Assembly (NCBI GenBank): GCA_000612485.1
Contig: CP007494.1
Location: forward strand, 2,852,001 to 2,916,000
Length of the DNA: 64,000 nucleotides
Source: Bordetella holmesii ATCC 51541
GTDB taxonomy: Bacteria; Pseudomonadota; Gammaproteobacteria; Burkholderiales; Burkholderiaceae_B
Direction of reading: 5' to 3'
Within the stretch, counting starts at the first letter, position 1. Every line of letters starts with the position of its first letter. Of the stretch, positions 26,483 to 36,743 are shown one piece after another. Below the pieces are notes generated by a model that saw only the letters and a list, made by a program, of their open reading frames with translations, was not told the DNA's origin and searched no databases. A program made the position numbers and the translations under genes.

Positions 26483-27673
26483 ATGTCGAATACATCAGAA
26501 GCAGTATCCGTGCGCACGATCGTGGCTGGCACGGTGGTGGTGCTGTTGGCCATGGGCGTGCGCGCCACGTTTGGGCTGTTCATGCAGCCCATGGGGCTGG
26601 CGCATGGCTGGGGGCGGGAGCTCTTTTCCTTCGCCTTCGCCTTGCAGAACCTGGTGTGGGGCGTGTCCTGTATTTTCATGGGGATCATGGCGGACCGTTA
26701 TGGTTCCGGTCGTACGGTGGTCCTGGGCGCACTGCTGTACTTTTGCGGCATGCTGGGCACCCGCTATGCGGCCGATCCGTTCACCCTGTGCTTCATGAGT
26801 GGTGTCGTGGTCGGTCTGGGCCAGGCTGGCATGACATTTCCGGTGATTCTGCCCGTCATTGCCCGCGCGGTCCCGCCCGCCTACCGCAGCACTGCCATGG
26901 GGATTGCCAGCGCGGGTGGTTCGCTCGGCCAGTTTCTGGTGGTGCCGGGTGGCCAATTCGCCATCACGCACCTCAATTGGACGGGCGCATTGTGGCTGCT
27001 GTCGTTGCTGGTAGCCGCGGCGCTGCCCCTGGCCTGGTTTCTGCGGGGCAAACCGCAGGCGCACACGGGGACGCAGACGCTGGGTTTTGCCGTGCGCCAG
27101 GCGCTGACGCATCCCTCGTTTCACTTTTTGTCGTGGAGCTATTTCGTCTGCGGTTTCCACACGGCTTTCATCACGCTGCATCTGCCGGCTTTCGTATCCG
27201 ATGCGGGGCTCAACGCCAGCTATGGCGCGACCACCCTTGCCCTGATCGGTCTGTTCAATGTCTTCGGCTCGTTTTATGCCGGCAAGTTAGGTGGGCGCTA
27301 CAGCAAGAAATGGTTGTTGGCGGCACTCTACGGCTTGCGGGCCATAGGCATTGTGCTGGTGCTGGCGCTGCCGCTCACCCCGCTGGTTCTCTATGTCTTC
27401 GCGGCATGGATGGGGCTTTTCTGGCTGGGCACCGTGCCGCTGACGCAGGGCCTCATCGGCGAGATCTACGGGCTGCGGTTCGCCGCGACGTTGTCGGGTA
27501 TCGCGTTTCTCTTTCACCAGATCGGCAGTTTCACCGGTGTCTGGCTGGGCGGTTATGTGTACGCGCATACCGGCAGCTATAACGGCGTCTGGTGGATGGG
27601 GCTGGCGCTGGCGCTTCTGGCCATGGTGCTCTGCCTGCCGGTACGCGAACGCGTCATCGGTGCTGCGGCATGA
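26483..27673 (+). CDS. Major facilitator superfamily transporter
   Basis: The 396-residue protein has about 12 hydrophobic helices in two halves and the MFS loop motif between helices 2 and 3 (GIMADRYGSGRTVVLG). It resembles the oxalate/formate-antiporter and monocarboxylate-type subgroup (FGLFMQPMGLAHGWGRELFSFAFALQN). I start at ATG 26483 (MSNTSEAV); the 100 codons upstream in frame overlap the tRNA region and look non-coding. Its stop overlaps the start of the small membrane protein gene, so both are co-translated. Substrate unknown. Confidence 0.87.
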   Translation: MSNTSEAVSVRTIVAGTVVVLLAMGVRATFGLFMQPMGLAHGWGRELFSFAFALQNLVWGVSCIFMGIMADRYGSGRTVVLGALLYFCGMLGTRYAADPFTLCFMSGVVVGLGQAGMTFPVILPVIARAVPPAYRSTAMGIASAGGSLGQFLVVPGGQFAITHLNWTGALWLLSLLVAAALPLAWFLRGKPQAHTGTQTLGFAVRQALTHPSFHFLSWSYFVCGFHTAFITLHLPAFVSDAGLNASYGATTLALIGLFNVFGSFYAGKLGGRYSKKWLLAALYGLRAIGIVLVLALPLTPLVLYVFAAWMGLFWLGTVPLTQGLIGEIYGLRFAATLSGIAFLFHQIGSFTGVWLGGYVYAHTGSYNGVWWMGLALALLAMVLCLPVRERVIGAAA

Positions 27674-27801
27674 AGGCGCGCTGGCCGCGCTGGGTGGGCG
27701 GCCTGGCCCTGGTCGCCGTGCTGGCGCTGGGCTTTGCCGGTTATCTTTCGCCGCAGATGCGGTTGAGTTGGGAGAATGTCACGGCGCTGTGCGGCTTCTG
27801 A
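27670..27801 (+). CDS. Small single-pass membrane protein (43 residues), unknown function
   Basis: The ORF MKARWPRWVGGLALVAVLAL continues GFAGYLSPQMRLSWENVTALCGF. It has a positively charged N-terminus and one hydrophobic helix (about residues 8-27). Its ATG overlaps the MFS stop codon (ATGA at 27670-27673), strong evidence that it is translated and coupled to the transporter. No family recognised. It could be a small regulatory subunit of the transporter or an independent membrane peptide; both are inference. Confidence 0.6.
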   Translation: MKARWPRWVGGLALVAVLALGFAGYLSPQMRLSWENVTALCGF

Positions 27802-27855
27802 TGCGGCAGCAGGCAGGCTATCCTTCGGGTAATCGAATCCGTCGGTCCGCCGCGC

Positions 27856-30511
27856 ATGACCTCTCTCGCCCAATTGCCCGCCTGCGACACGTCGCAACTC
27901 GGTGATCTGCCTTGCACCGGCACGCTGGTGCTGACTGTCAATAATCGCTTGTCGCGTCGCCTGACGCTTGAGCTGGCCGCGCGGCTGCGGGCCGATCGTC
28001 AGGTCAGCGAGCTGCCCCGTATTCTGCCGCTGTCAGCCTGGTTGGCCAGCGCCGCCGATGAGTTGTCCTTCACCGTGCATGCCGAGCTGCCCGCTTACCG
28101 ACTGGGCGGCTTTGCCGCGCAACTGGTATGGCGTGAAGCCATTCAGCGCGAGGAGGCCGAGCGCGAGTTGCTCGACATCGATCAGGCTGCCCGGTTGGCC
28201 ATGGATGCCGACATGCTGTGCAATGAGTGGCGTCTCGATGTGCCCGAGTCTGCTATGACGGACGAATATCGGGGTTTTGCGCGCTGGCGTGAGCGCTACC
28301 GCAGTCTGTTGGCCGACCTCGATGCCGATGATGCCAATCAGGGCTACGAGCGGGTGCTGCGAGCGCTGCGAGCGGGCGAGCTGATGCCGCCCGAGCGCGT
28401 CGTGCTGGCCGGTTTTGGTGAGATTTCGCCGCGCTTTGCCCGCCTGTTGGCTGCCCTGGAGGAAGGAGGGGCGGTCTTGCTCGTCTGGCGCGAGGGCCAG
28501 CGTGAACGAGCACATCCCGAGCGCGTTCTGGTGGCTGATCACGGCGCCGAATGGCGCGCTGCAGCAGCCTGGGCGGCGTGCCGCTTGCGCGAGAACCCCG
28601 CAGGCCGCTACGCCATCGTCTCGTCGCAGCTCGAAAGCGAGGCGCCTTTCGCCCGTCGTGTATTGATGCAGGCCTTGCAAGGTGAGCCTGGCCAGGCCGA
28701 ACTGCCGTTTAACGTGGCCGTCGGCCGCTCCTTGATCGAGTGGCCGGCCTTGCGTGCCGCACTGGCCTGGCTGCAGGCCGTAGCGGAAATGGGCAGCGCA
28801 GGCAAAGTGGCCGTGCCCGTATTGGGGGCGGCCATGCTGGCCGGGCACTGCGCGGGTGACCGCGGCGAGCGGCACGCCGCGCTGGATGCACGTTGGCGCC
28901 GCCTCGGCCGTATCGACGTGACCGAAGCCTCCTGGCGCAGCGACCTGCAGTACAGCCCCGTCTGGCGCAGGCTTGGGAGGCCGCGATGAAAATCTGGCGC
29001 GACGGACCCACACGCGCCTCCTGCGATGTGTGGGCGCCTCGCATGCGCGAAGCCCTCAAGGCGCTGGGGTTTCCGGGTGAGCAGGCGGTCGACAGTGTGG
29101 GCTACCAGGTGCTGGGTGCCTTGGGCGAGCTTTTGGGCGATTTCGCCGCGTTGGCCCCGGCGGCAGGTCCGCTCAACGGCCGTGGCGCCGTCCGGTTGTT
29201 GATCAGCGCGGCGCGTGCAGGCAGTTTTCAGCCTCAGCGTGATCCACGCGCCAGGCTTGACGTTCTCGGGTTGCTGGAAGCCGAGGGGGCAGTTGGGATG
29301 GTGTCTGGATATTGGGACTGACCGATGAGGTGCTGCCCGCCTCGCCCAAGCCCAATCCGTTCTTGCCATTGAGTGTGCTGCGCCAGGCCGGTGCGCCGCG
29401 CGCCACGCCCGAGCGCGAACGCGAATGGGCCGAAAACATCTACGAAGCCTTACGCGCTTGCGCACCTGAACTGGTCGTCAGCTGCGCCGAGCATGAAGGC
29501 GAGCGTGAGCTGCGCCCATCACCGCTGATCGCCGAGGCGCCCTTGCGCGTTGCCGATATGGGCGGCGACGGTCTCGAGCATGTCTGGCTCCAGCAGAGCC
29601 TGATCGATGAGTCGGGGCCGCCGTTGGACAGTGCGGGCGACAGCACCGGGGGGATCGATGTCCTCGATACGCAGGCGCGCAATCCGCTGTGGGCGTTTGT
29701 CCGACATCGTCTGGGTGCCCGGGAGCTTGCGCCCTATGCGCAGGCCGCAGCCCAGAATGTGCGCGGGCAGTTCCTGCATCGGGCGTTGGAGCTGGCCTGG
29801 CGCCTGCTGCCCGACCAGGAGGCCTTGCACCTGGCCATGAGCCAGGCGCGTCTGGCGCCACTTTTGCACGAGGCCGTGGAGCAGGCTGCCGACGAAACGT
29901 TGGTTGCTTATGCGCCTGCCTTGCGCGCTCTTGAATGCACGCGGGCCGAGTCAGTGCTGGCGCGCTGGATGGCGCTGGAGGCCCGGCGACTGCCCTTTGT
30001 CGTGGCCGGGCTGGAGGCCGACCATCGCTGGCGGCACGGCCCCTTGTCGCTCAAGCTACGCCTGGACCGCATGGACAGGCTCGCCGACGGCCGCGCGGTG
30101 ATTCTCGACTACAAGACGGGATCGGGGCAGGCTCGTCCCGAGTCGGATTGGGCGCGGGCCCGGCCCATCAATCTGCAGTTGCCGTTTTATGCCGCGGTGC
30201 TGGCCGGCGATGCGCCGGATACGCACGTGGTGGGACTGCTGCTTGGGCAGATTCATGCGCGCAACGTGGGAGCACAGGGGCTGGCCGAGGAAGACCTCGG
30301 TATGGAGGGGGTGCACCTGGCGGCCGACAGCGAGGCGTTTGCCGGGCGCAATTGGGCGGAGATTCTGGCCGGCTGGCGCGCCGCCATCGAGAACCTGGCC
30401 AATGAGTACGCGCGTGGCCACGCGCCCAATGTGGCCTGGGGGCGCGACGATCTTAAATACTGTGATGCCATGCCGTTTCTGCGCCTGGATCTGGATGTGG
30501 ATGAGGCCTGA
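27856..30511 (+). pseudogene. addB: AddB-like PD-(D/E)XK nuclease family DNA repair protein, two frameshifts
   Basis: The reconstructed protein of about 885 residues pairs with the AddA-type helicase immediately downstream (start 30515, 4 bp after this stop). The C-terminus has the nuclease motif LKLRLDRMDRLADGRAVILDYKTGSG plus LQLPFYAAVLAG, the RecB/AddB nuclease family pattern. The N-terminal half (LVLTVNNRLSRRLTLELA) is a degenerate helicase domain. Two breaks are seen: near 28967 one C is missing (SPVWR should continue QAWEAAMKIW), and near 29293 one T is missing (EAEGAV should continue WDGVWILGLTDEVLP). Together with AddA it would process double-strand ends for RecA loading. Both sites look like single-base losses. 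Confidence 0.85.
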
Positions 30512-30514
30512 ACC

Positions 30515-33500
30515 ATGAGCGATCGCCAACCCCAAGACCACGCCGCGCGTTTGCGCGCGCTGGACCCGCAAACCTCCTTCATCGTCCAGGCGCCTGCTGG
30601 CTCGGGCAAGACCGAGCTGCTGACAGACCGCATTCTGGCCCTGCTGTCCACGGTCAGAAAGCCCGAGGAGATCGTTGCCATCACGTTCACGCGCAAAGCC
30701 GCCTCCGAGATGCATGCGCGAGTCCTGGAAAAACTCGCCCGAGGCAAAGGCCCCGAGCCGCAGGCCGAACATGAGCGCCGCAGTTGGCAACTGGCGCGTG
30801 CCGCCCTTGAGCGCGATGCCGAAATGGACTGGCAGGTCTTGCGGCATCCGGCCCGCCTGGCCATTCGCACCATTGATTCGTTCTGCGCCGGACTGGTGCG
30901 GGGCATGCCTTGGCTGTCAGGGCTGGGCGGCATGCCTGAAATCGCCGATGACGCGCGTGCCCTTTACGAAGCCGCCGCCCGCGCGACCTTGGCGCTGGCC
31001 GGCGAGCATGAGTCCATCGTCAATCTGCTGGCCCATCTGGACGTCGATGTCGCAGCCGCCGAGCAGGCTATTGCCGATATGCTGGGTCAACGTGATCAAT
31101 GGCTGCCGTTGCTGGCCCATGGTCTGGACCGGGAGCGGCTGCAATCCCACCTTGCCCAGACGCTGTCCAGCGAGTTGGCGACCGTGTGCAGCCTCATGCC
31201 GCGCGGATTCGACGCTGACCTGTGCAGCCTGGCGCGGCAGGCCGCCGCCGAACTCGCGGCAAGCCAGGACAGGCGCCTGGATCCCTTGCTGGACTGGCAG
31301 GGCCCATTGCCGGCCGACGCCGACGCCCTGCCGCGCTGGCGGGCGCTATGCCATCTGTTGCTCACGGGAGCGGGCTCCTTGCGCAGTCCCAAAGGCGTCA
31401 ACAAAACCTTGGGATTCCCGGCCAAATGCGCGCACAAGGACGCGTTTGTGCAATGGCTCTCGGGGTTCAGCGGCGATGAGCCCTGGATCGCGCGTCTGGC
31501 CTCAGTCGTCGATATGCCCGAGGCGCACTTCAGTGACGGGCAATGGGAAGTGCTCAGCTCGCAACTGGTGACGCTGGCTCTGGCGGTCGGGCAGTTGCAG
31601 AAAGTCTTCGCTGATGCGGGCGAGGTCGATTTCATCGAAATCGCCCAGCGGGCCCAACGCGCATTGGGCGATGCCGATGATCCCGGTGAGTTGCTGCTCA
31701 AGCTCGACGCGTCCATCAGCCATCTGTTGGTCGACGAGTTCCAGGACACCAGTCAGACGCAGATCGATTTGCTGACCACGCTCACCTCCGGATGGCAGCC
31801 GGGCGATGGTCATACGCTGTTTCTGGTGGGCGACCCCATGCAGTCCATCTACCGCTTTCGCAAGGCGGAAGTGGGTCTTTTCCTCGGCGCGACGGAACAC
31901 GGCGTAGGCGAGTTGCCGCTGGAATTTCTCCGGTTGACCGATAACTTCCGTTCGCAGGGAGGTGTCGTCGATTGGGTCAACCGGGCATTCGGCGATCTGC
32001 TGCCGCGTGACAACGACGCGGTGGCCGGCGCCATCCGTTACAGCCCTTCGGCCGCGTTTCACCCCCCGCTCGATGGCGCGGCAGTGAGTTTCCATCCGGC
32101 CTGGGGCACCGCAGATCGGGCGTCAGGCGAAGCCGCTGCCGAAGACATTGCCGTGGCATTGGCTCGCGCCGCCCTGCTCGAACATGCCGGCAGTGCGCAT
32201 CCGGTGGCCATTCTGGTCCGGGCGCGCTCGCATCTGGGCAGTCTGTCGCGCCGGCTTGCTCAGGAGGACATCCCGAGCCGAGCGGTTGAACTCGTGCCCT
32301 TGCGCCTGCGTCCGGTGGTGGCCGATCTGGTGCAATTGTTGCGCGCGCTCACGCATCCGGCGGATCGCATGGCCTGGCTGTCCGTGCTGCGCGCGCCTTG
32401 GTGCGGGCTGACCCTCGAGAGCCTGCAACGCCTGTTTGGTCAGGATCACCGCGCGCCGGTGCCGGATGTCTTGCGCCAGGCCCTGGCCGAACCGGTGGCC
32501 GCCTCCCCTCAGGCCGGCTTGTTCGATGCGCCGTCAGAGTCTGGCAGTGCGGTGGCTCGGCGTTGCCTGGCACCCGAAGAATATGCGCGGCTGTCGCGCG
32601 TGGCGGCCATCTTGCTCGATCGGGGCAATGATTCCGGCACCTGGCCGCTGGCTGCCTGGCTGCAGAGTACTTGGCAAGCGCTGGGAGGCGCAGGTCTGTA
32701 TACCGGCGTGGGGGCGGCGGCCGATGCCGAAAGCCTGTTCCAATTGGTCGAGCGGCTCGCCCCTCATGGAGGCTTGGATACCGCGGCTTTCGATACCGCT
32801 GTCGCGCGCCTTTTTGCCGCGCCCGACGTGCAAGGCGAGCAGGGAGCGGTCGAGATCATGACCATGCACAAGTCCAAGGGGCTGCAGTTCGACAGCGTCA
32901 TTCTTTATGGCCTGCATCGGGTGCCGCGTGGCGATCAGGCGCCGCTCGTGCGGTTCGAACACCACAATGGGCGGGTGCTCATGGGGCCGATCAAGGCGCG
33001 CGCCGATATCGAGGCCGACCCGATCTCGCGCTACCTGGGCGCGCGCGAAGCGCGCCGCGCCGCCTATGAAACCGATCGTCTGCTTTATGTAGCCGCCACG
33101 CGCGCCCGCAAACGCCTGCACCTGATCGGCAGCGTCGCGATCGACGAAGAAAAGGGGCTGCGGGTGCCGGCCGCCTCCAGCCTGCTTGCAAGGCTTTGGC
33201 CCTACGTCGATGCAGGGCAAGCGCCGTCACCACAGGCCGATCCCCAACCTGACGCTGGCGGTATACCGGCCTGGCAGGGGGGGGCCTTGATGCGTCTGGA
33301 CGACGCGAGTGTGGCCGAGCTGGCCGCCACACCCCGGCGCAACGCGCAGGTGGCGGGCCTGGCCGCCGATGCGGAGCATCCGGCCTGGCAGTTGGAAGCG
33401 GGCTACGAGGCTGCCGTCGGGACGCTGGCGCATGCATGGCTTGCGCGGATGGGAGAGGAGGGTGGCGAGTTCTGGGATGCGCGGCGCCTGCGCGAGCATC

Positions 33501-33904
33501 TGCCGGCCATGCGGCGGCAGTTGACCCGTGCCGGTATCCCCGATAGCCAGGCCGATAGCGCTGCCGAGGCCGTACTGCAGACCCTGCAAGCTACATTGAC
33601 GCACGAAAAGGGGCTGTGGCTATTGCGCCAGTCTCGCGCGCGGCGCGAGTGGCCGCTCATCGATGCCGCAGGCCGGGTGTCCGTCATCGACTTGGCCTTG
33701 AGCATCGAGGATGGCTGGCTCATCGTGGATTACAAAACCGGCCAGGCCTTGGCCGGTGAGACGGCCGCCCATTTTTCCCAACGCATGCGGTTGCGCCACG
33801 CCGAGCAGCTCAAACGCTATTGTGCTCAGGTCACCGCTCTGGATGGGCGGCCCGCCCGTGCGGCGCTCTACTTTCCCCGGGCCCAGGCCTGGATAGAGCT
33901 GTGA
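30515..33904 (+). CDS. addA: AddA-like UvrD/Rep-family helicase-nuclease
   Basis: The 1129-residue intact protein has all superfamily 1A helicase motifs: Walker A VQAPAGSGKTELLTDRIL, motif Ia AITFTRKAASEM, motif II LLVDEFQDTSQTQ, motif III FLVGDPMQSIYRFRKAE, motif IV LTDNFRS and motifs V-VI (MTMHKSKGLQFDSVIL; LLYVAATRARKRLHL). The C-terminus carries the PD-(D/E)XK nuclease domain (IDLALSIEDGWLIVDYKTGQ). In beta-proteobacteria this protein and its upstream partner replace RecBCD. A run of seven G (33277-33283) within the coding region stays in frame. Confidence 0.93.
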   Translation: MSDRQPQDHAARLRALDPQTSFIVQAPAGSGKTELLTDRILALLSTVRKPEEIVAITFTRKAASEMHARVLEKLARGKGPEPQAEHERRSWQLARAALERDAEMDWQVLRHPARLAIRTIDSFCAGLVRGMPWLSGLGGMPEIADDARALYEAAARATLALAGEHESIVNLLAHLDVDVAAAEQAIADMLGQRDQWLPLLAHGLDRERLQSHLAQTLSSELATVCSLMPRGFDADLCSLARQAAAELAASQDRRLDPLLDWQGPLPADADALPRWRALCHLLLTGAGSLRSPKGVNKTLGFPAKCAHKDAFVQWLSGFSGDEPWIARLASVVDMPEAHFSDGQWEVLSSQLVTLALAVGQLQKVFADAGEVDFIEIAQRAQRALGDADDPGELLLKLDASISHLLVDEFQDTSQTQIDLLTTLTSGWQPGDGHTLFLVGDPMQSIYRFRKAEVGLFLGATEHGVGELPLEFLRLTDNFRSQGGVVDWVNRAFGDLLPRDNDAVAGAIRYSPSAAFHPPLDGAAVSFHPAWGTADRASGEAAAEDIAVALARAALLEHAGSAHPVAILVRARSHLGSLSRRLAQEDIPSRAVELVPLRLRPVVADLVQLLRALTHPADRMAWLSVLRAPWCGLTLESLQRLFGQDHRAPVPDVLRQALAEPVAASPQAGLFDAPSESGSAVARRCLAPEEYARLSRVAAILLDRGNDSGTWPLAAWLQSTWQALGGAGLYTGVGAAADAESLFQLVERLAPHGGLDTAAFDTAVARLFAAPDVQGEQGAVEIMTMHKSKGLQFDSVILYGLHRVPRGDQAPLVRFEHHNGRVLMGPIKARADIEADPISRYLGAREARRAAYETDRLLYVAATRARKRLHLIGSVAIDEEKGLRVPAASSLLARLWPYVDAGQAPSPQADPQPDAGGIPAWQGGALMRLDDASVAELAATPRRNAQVAGLAADAEHPAWQLEAGYEAAVGTLAHAWLARMGEEGGEFWDARRLREHLPAMRRQLTRAGIPDSQADSAAEAVLQTLQATLTHEKGLWLLRQSRARREWPLIDAAGRVSVIDLALSIEDGWLIVDYKTGQALAGETAAHFSQRMRLRHAEQLKRYCAQVTALDGRPARAALYFPRAQAWIEL

Positions 33905-34042
33905 GCCTGACCCGTGCCCGGGTGGGCCCAGCCGCCGTGGCGAAGGTCGCTGTGTCCGGCGGGCGCGCAAGGCGATGGCAGGCGGCGCAGTGGGTGTTTG
34001 CTCACCCCGGCGCCTCCCAAAGCAGGCTTTCATCGGCTCTGA

Positions 34043-34048
34043 TAGAAT
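34043..34048 (+). promoter_or_regulatory. -10 box of the SRP RNA gene
   Basis: TAGAAT lies seven bases before the inferred 5' end of the 4.5S RNA at 34056. A recognisable -35 box is not evident at the expected distance. Confidence 0.5.
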
Positions 34049-34055
34049 GCGGGCT

Positions 34056-34150
34056 GGCGGGCCCCTTCGCATGGTTCGACGGTGAACCTGGTCAGGTCGG
34101 GAACGAAGCAGCCATAGTCGTTTAGGGCCAGTGCCGGAGTAAGGCTCGCC
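34056..34150 (+). ncRNA. ffs: 4.5S signal recognition particle RNA
   Basis: The conserved SRP apical loop is present (GGTGAACCTGGTCAGGTCG, then GAACGAAGCAGCC), the Ffh-binding asymmetric and symmetric loops of the short bacterial SRP RNA. The ends pair: GGCGGGCC at 34056 with GGCTCGCC ending at 34150, including one G-U pair. About 95 nt, the expected short form. It guides Ffh to signal sequences of nascent membrane proteins. A TAGAAT box lies seven bases upstream. Its position beside dnaX-ybaB-recR is common in proteobacteria. Confidence 0.93.
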
Positions 34151-34163
34151 TCCCGGTTTTCCC

Positions 34164-34229
34164 AAAAGGGGCGCCGCGTACGGAATGTCGGTCATTGGAC
34201 TGGTTCTCTGCGCGGCGCCCTTTTTGTTT
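34164..34229 (+). terminator. Large terminator downstream of ffs
   Basis: AAAAGGGGCGCCGCG pairs with CGCGGCGCCCTTTTT across a loop of about 35 nt, followed by TTTTTGTTTC. It separates the SRP RNA from dnaX. Confidence 0.8.
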
Positions 34230-34294
34230 CCGACCCATGGTCGTTATCGTCGTGTTCTGACGCCGGCTGGCTCATCAGGCTCTACAATCCCCGC

Positions 34295-36364
34295 ATGACT
34301 TATCTGGTTCTGGCCCGCAAGTGGCGTCCGCGATCCTTCGATACCCTGGTTGGCCAGGATCACGTCGTGCGCGCATTGACGCATGCCCTGGACACCCAGC
34401 GTTTGCACCACGCCTGGCTTTTTACCGGTACACGTGGCGTGGGCAAGACCACGCTGTCGCGTATCCTCGCCAAATCCCTCAACTGCGAAACCGGCATTAC
34501 CTCCAAGCCGTGTGGCGTGTGCCGTGCGTGCACGGAGATCGATGCTGGCCGTTTCGTCGACTACCTCGAACTTGACGCGGCTTCCAACCGAGGCGTCGAG
34601 GAGATGACGCAACTGCTCGAGCAGGCGGTGTATGCACCGGGAGCGGGGCGTTTCAAGGTCTACATGATCGACGAAGTCCACATGCTCACCGGGCATGCGT
34701 TCAACGCCATGCTCAAGACCCTCGAAGAGCCGCCGCCGCACGTCAAGTTCATCCTGGCCACGACGGATCCACAGAAAATCCCGGTCACCGTACTGTCGCG
34801 CTGCCTGCAATTCAATCTCAAGCAGATGCCGCCCGAGTCCATCGTGGGCCATTTGCAGGCGGTGCTCGGTCAAGAGCAGATCGGCTTCGAGGTGCCCGCC
34901 CTGCGCCTGATCGGGCAAGCTGCTTCGGGTTCCATGCGCGACGCCCTGTCCCTGACGGATCAGGCGATTGCCTACAGCGCAGGCAATCTGACCGAAGACG
35001 CGGTGCGCGGCATGCTGGGCACCATTGATCAGCGCCATTTGGTGCGCCTGTTGGATGCCCTGGCCACGGGGGACGCCCGCGGCGTGCTGGCCGTGGCCGA
35101 TGAGCTTGCTACCCGTGGTTTGTCCTATGCTGGCGCGCTGGCGGATTTCGCCGTGCTGCTCTCGCGCATCGCGATCGAGCAACGTGTCAGCGGCGTCACC
35201 CCGGCCGACGACCCCCTCGGGCAGGATATCGCGCGCCTGGCGGCAAGCCTGCATCCCGATGCGGTCCAGCTTTTCTATTCCGTTGCCGTGCATAGCCGCA
35301 GCGAACTCAGCCTGGCGCCGGACGAGTACGCCGGGTTCGTCATGGCCTGTCTGCGCATGCTTGCCCTCAATGGCGAGGCGGGGCCGGCGACGCAGCGCGA
35401 AGCACCACGTACCGCACCCCAGCCAGCGTTGACCCACGACGTGGCTGCGGCGGCGCCTGCTACGGTGGCGGCAGACGCCGCGCCGGTTGAGACGCCTGCC
35501 GTTGCAGCCGTGCAGGCGGCGGTGCCTGCCGTAACCGCATCGTCGGTTACCCCTGCTGACCCCATCGCACCCGATGCCGAACCTGCCGTTGCCGCCGAGC
35601 CCCGGCCGTCGTCGGTGGCGCTGGCGCACAGCGCGCCCTCTGCGGCAACGCCGGTGCCGCCCTGGGAAGATAACCCCGCACAGGAAGCGGCCGTCGTCAC
35701 GGCCGTGGCCGGCCAGAACCAACCCCAGGTTGCAGCATCACCCGAGGCCGCGCCAGATCTTGACCAAGAGGGGCCGCCGTCCTGGGTGGACGAGTCCATC
35801 CCGGATGATGCCGAAGGCGGGTATGCGCCAGCCCAGGCCTACACCCTCGATCCGGATGACGATTTCGAGACCCTGGCAAGCGAACCGGCGCCGGCGCCGG
35901 CTGCCGCTGCGCGAGCCGCCGCAGCAGCCAGGCCGGCGCGCACGCCGCGCCAGCCTCGCTCACGACTGAGTGACATGTCGCCGCAGACCTGGCCCGAACT
36001 GGCCGCGCGCTTGCCTGTCACCGGGCTGGCAGCCGAGTTGGCGCGCCAGAGCGAATGGGCCGGCGTCCAGGGCGACGCGGTGATGTTGCGCGTTGCCGTG
36101 CGCACGCTGGCCGAGAGCGAGAGCCGGGTACGGTTGCAAACGGTATTGTGCGAACATTTCGGCCAGGGCTTGCGGCTGGAGATCGAGGTCGGCCACACGG
36201 GCGATGGCACGGCGCACGCCGTCGCGCGCATCGAGCGCGCGGCGCGTCAGCAGGCTGCCGAAGAGGCCGTCGCCGTCGATCCCTTCGTGCAGGCACTGGT
36301 TAATGATTTTGGCGGACACGTCGTGCCGAATTCGGTGCGCGCCGTCGAGCCGCCGGCCGCTTGA
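34295..36364 (+). CDS. dnaX: DNA polymerase III subunits gamma/tau
   Basis: The 689-residue clamp-loader ATPase has the N-terminal [21 protein letters not shown], Walker [13 protein letters not shown], the zinc-binding cysteines ([17 protein letters not shown]), the Walker B/DExx region YMIDEVHML and the sensor SRC motif VLSRCLQF. Residues of about 365-560 form a long Ala/Pro/Val-rich acidic linker, and the C-terminal 120 residues correspond to the tau domain that contacts DnaB and the polymerase. No A-AAA-AAG slippery site for gamma production was seen. ybaB and recR follow on the same strand. Confidence 0.95.
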   Translation: MTYLVLARKWRPRSFDTLVGQDHVVRALTHALDTQRLHHAWLFTGTRGVGKTTLSRILAKSLNCETGITSKPCGVCRACTEIDAGRFVDYLELDAASNRGVEEMTQLLEQAVYAPGAGRFKVYMIDEVHMLTGHAFNAMLKTLEEPPPHVKFILATTDPQKIPVTVLSRCLQFNLKQMPPESIVGHLQAVLGQEQIGFEVPALRLIGQAASGSMRDALSLTDQAIAYSAGNLTEDAVRGMLGTIDQRHLVRLLDALATGDARGVLAVADELATRGLSYAGALADFAVLLSRIAIEQRVSGVTPADDPLGQDIARLAASLHPDAVQLFYSVAVHSRSELSLAPDEYAGFVMACLRMLALNGEAGPATQREAPRTAPQPALTHDVAAAAPATVAADAAPVETPAVAAVQAAVPAVTASSVTPADPIAPDAEPAVAAEPRPSSVALAHSAPSAATPVPPWEDNPAQEAAVVTAVAGQNQPQVAASPEAAPDLDQEGPPSWVDESIPDDAEGGYAPAQAYTLDPDDDFETLASEPAPAPAAAARAAAAARPARTPRQPRSRLSDMSPQTWPELAARLPVTGLAAELARQSEWAGVQGDAVMLRVAVRTLAESESRVRLQTVLCEHFGQGLRLEIEVGHTGDGTAHAVARIERAARQQAAEEAVAVDPFVQALVNDFGGHVVPNSVRAVEPPAA

Positions 36365-36402
36365 GGCCGGCGTTTCCCCTATTCCCCAAGGAAAAACTCA
36401 CC

Positions 36403-36729
36403 ATGATGAAAGGACAACTGGCCGGCCTCATGCGCCAAGCCCAGCAAATGCAGGAAAACATGAAAAAGGCCCAGGAAGCCCTGGCCGATATCCTGGTCGA
36501 AGGTGCCGCCGGCGGTGGCCTGGTCAAGGTGACCATGACCTGCCGCAACGACGTCAAACGCGTGGCCATCGACCCCAGCCTGCTGGCCGATGACAAAGAC
36601 ATGCTCGAGGACTTGGTTGCCGCCGCGTTGAACGACGCGTTGCGCAAAGCCGAGGCAACCTCGCAAGAAAAGATGTCCTCCCTGACCGCTGGCCTGCCCC
36701 TGCCTCCGGGCATGAAGCTGCCGTTCTGA
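36403..36729 (+). CDS. ybaB: Nucleoid-associated protein YbaB/EbfC
   Basis: The 108-residue DNA-binding protein begins [27 protein letters not shown] and has the family core [30 protein letters not shown]. It forms a dimeric tweezer that binds DNA and co-occurs with recR. Start at ATG 36403 with AAGGA upstream; the 14 upstream in-frame codons belong to the dnaX-ybaB spacer. recR begins 14 bp downstream. Confidence 0.95.
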   Translation: MMKGQLAGLMRQAQQMQENMKKAQEALADILVEGAAGGGLVKVTMTCRNDVKRVAIDPSLLADDKDMLEDLVAAALNDALRKAEATSQEKMSSLTAGLPLPPGMKLPF

Positions 36730-36743
36730 GGCGAGCCGTCCTG

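Noticed and set aside
33277..33283. Run of seven G in addA as a possible phase-variation tract
   Set aside because: The frame is continuous through it and the protein continues normally on both sides.
34244..35722. 492-codon open frame antisense to dnaX
   Set aside because: dnaX has all its motifs; the antisense frame is Gly/Arg/His-rich with no structure.
34295..36364. Programmed frameshift in dnaX for the gamma subunit
   Set aside because: No A-AAA-AAG-type slippery sequence was found in the gene.
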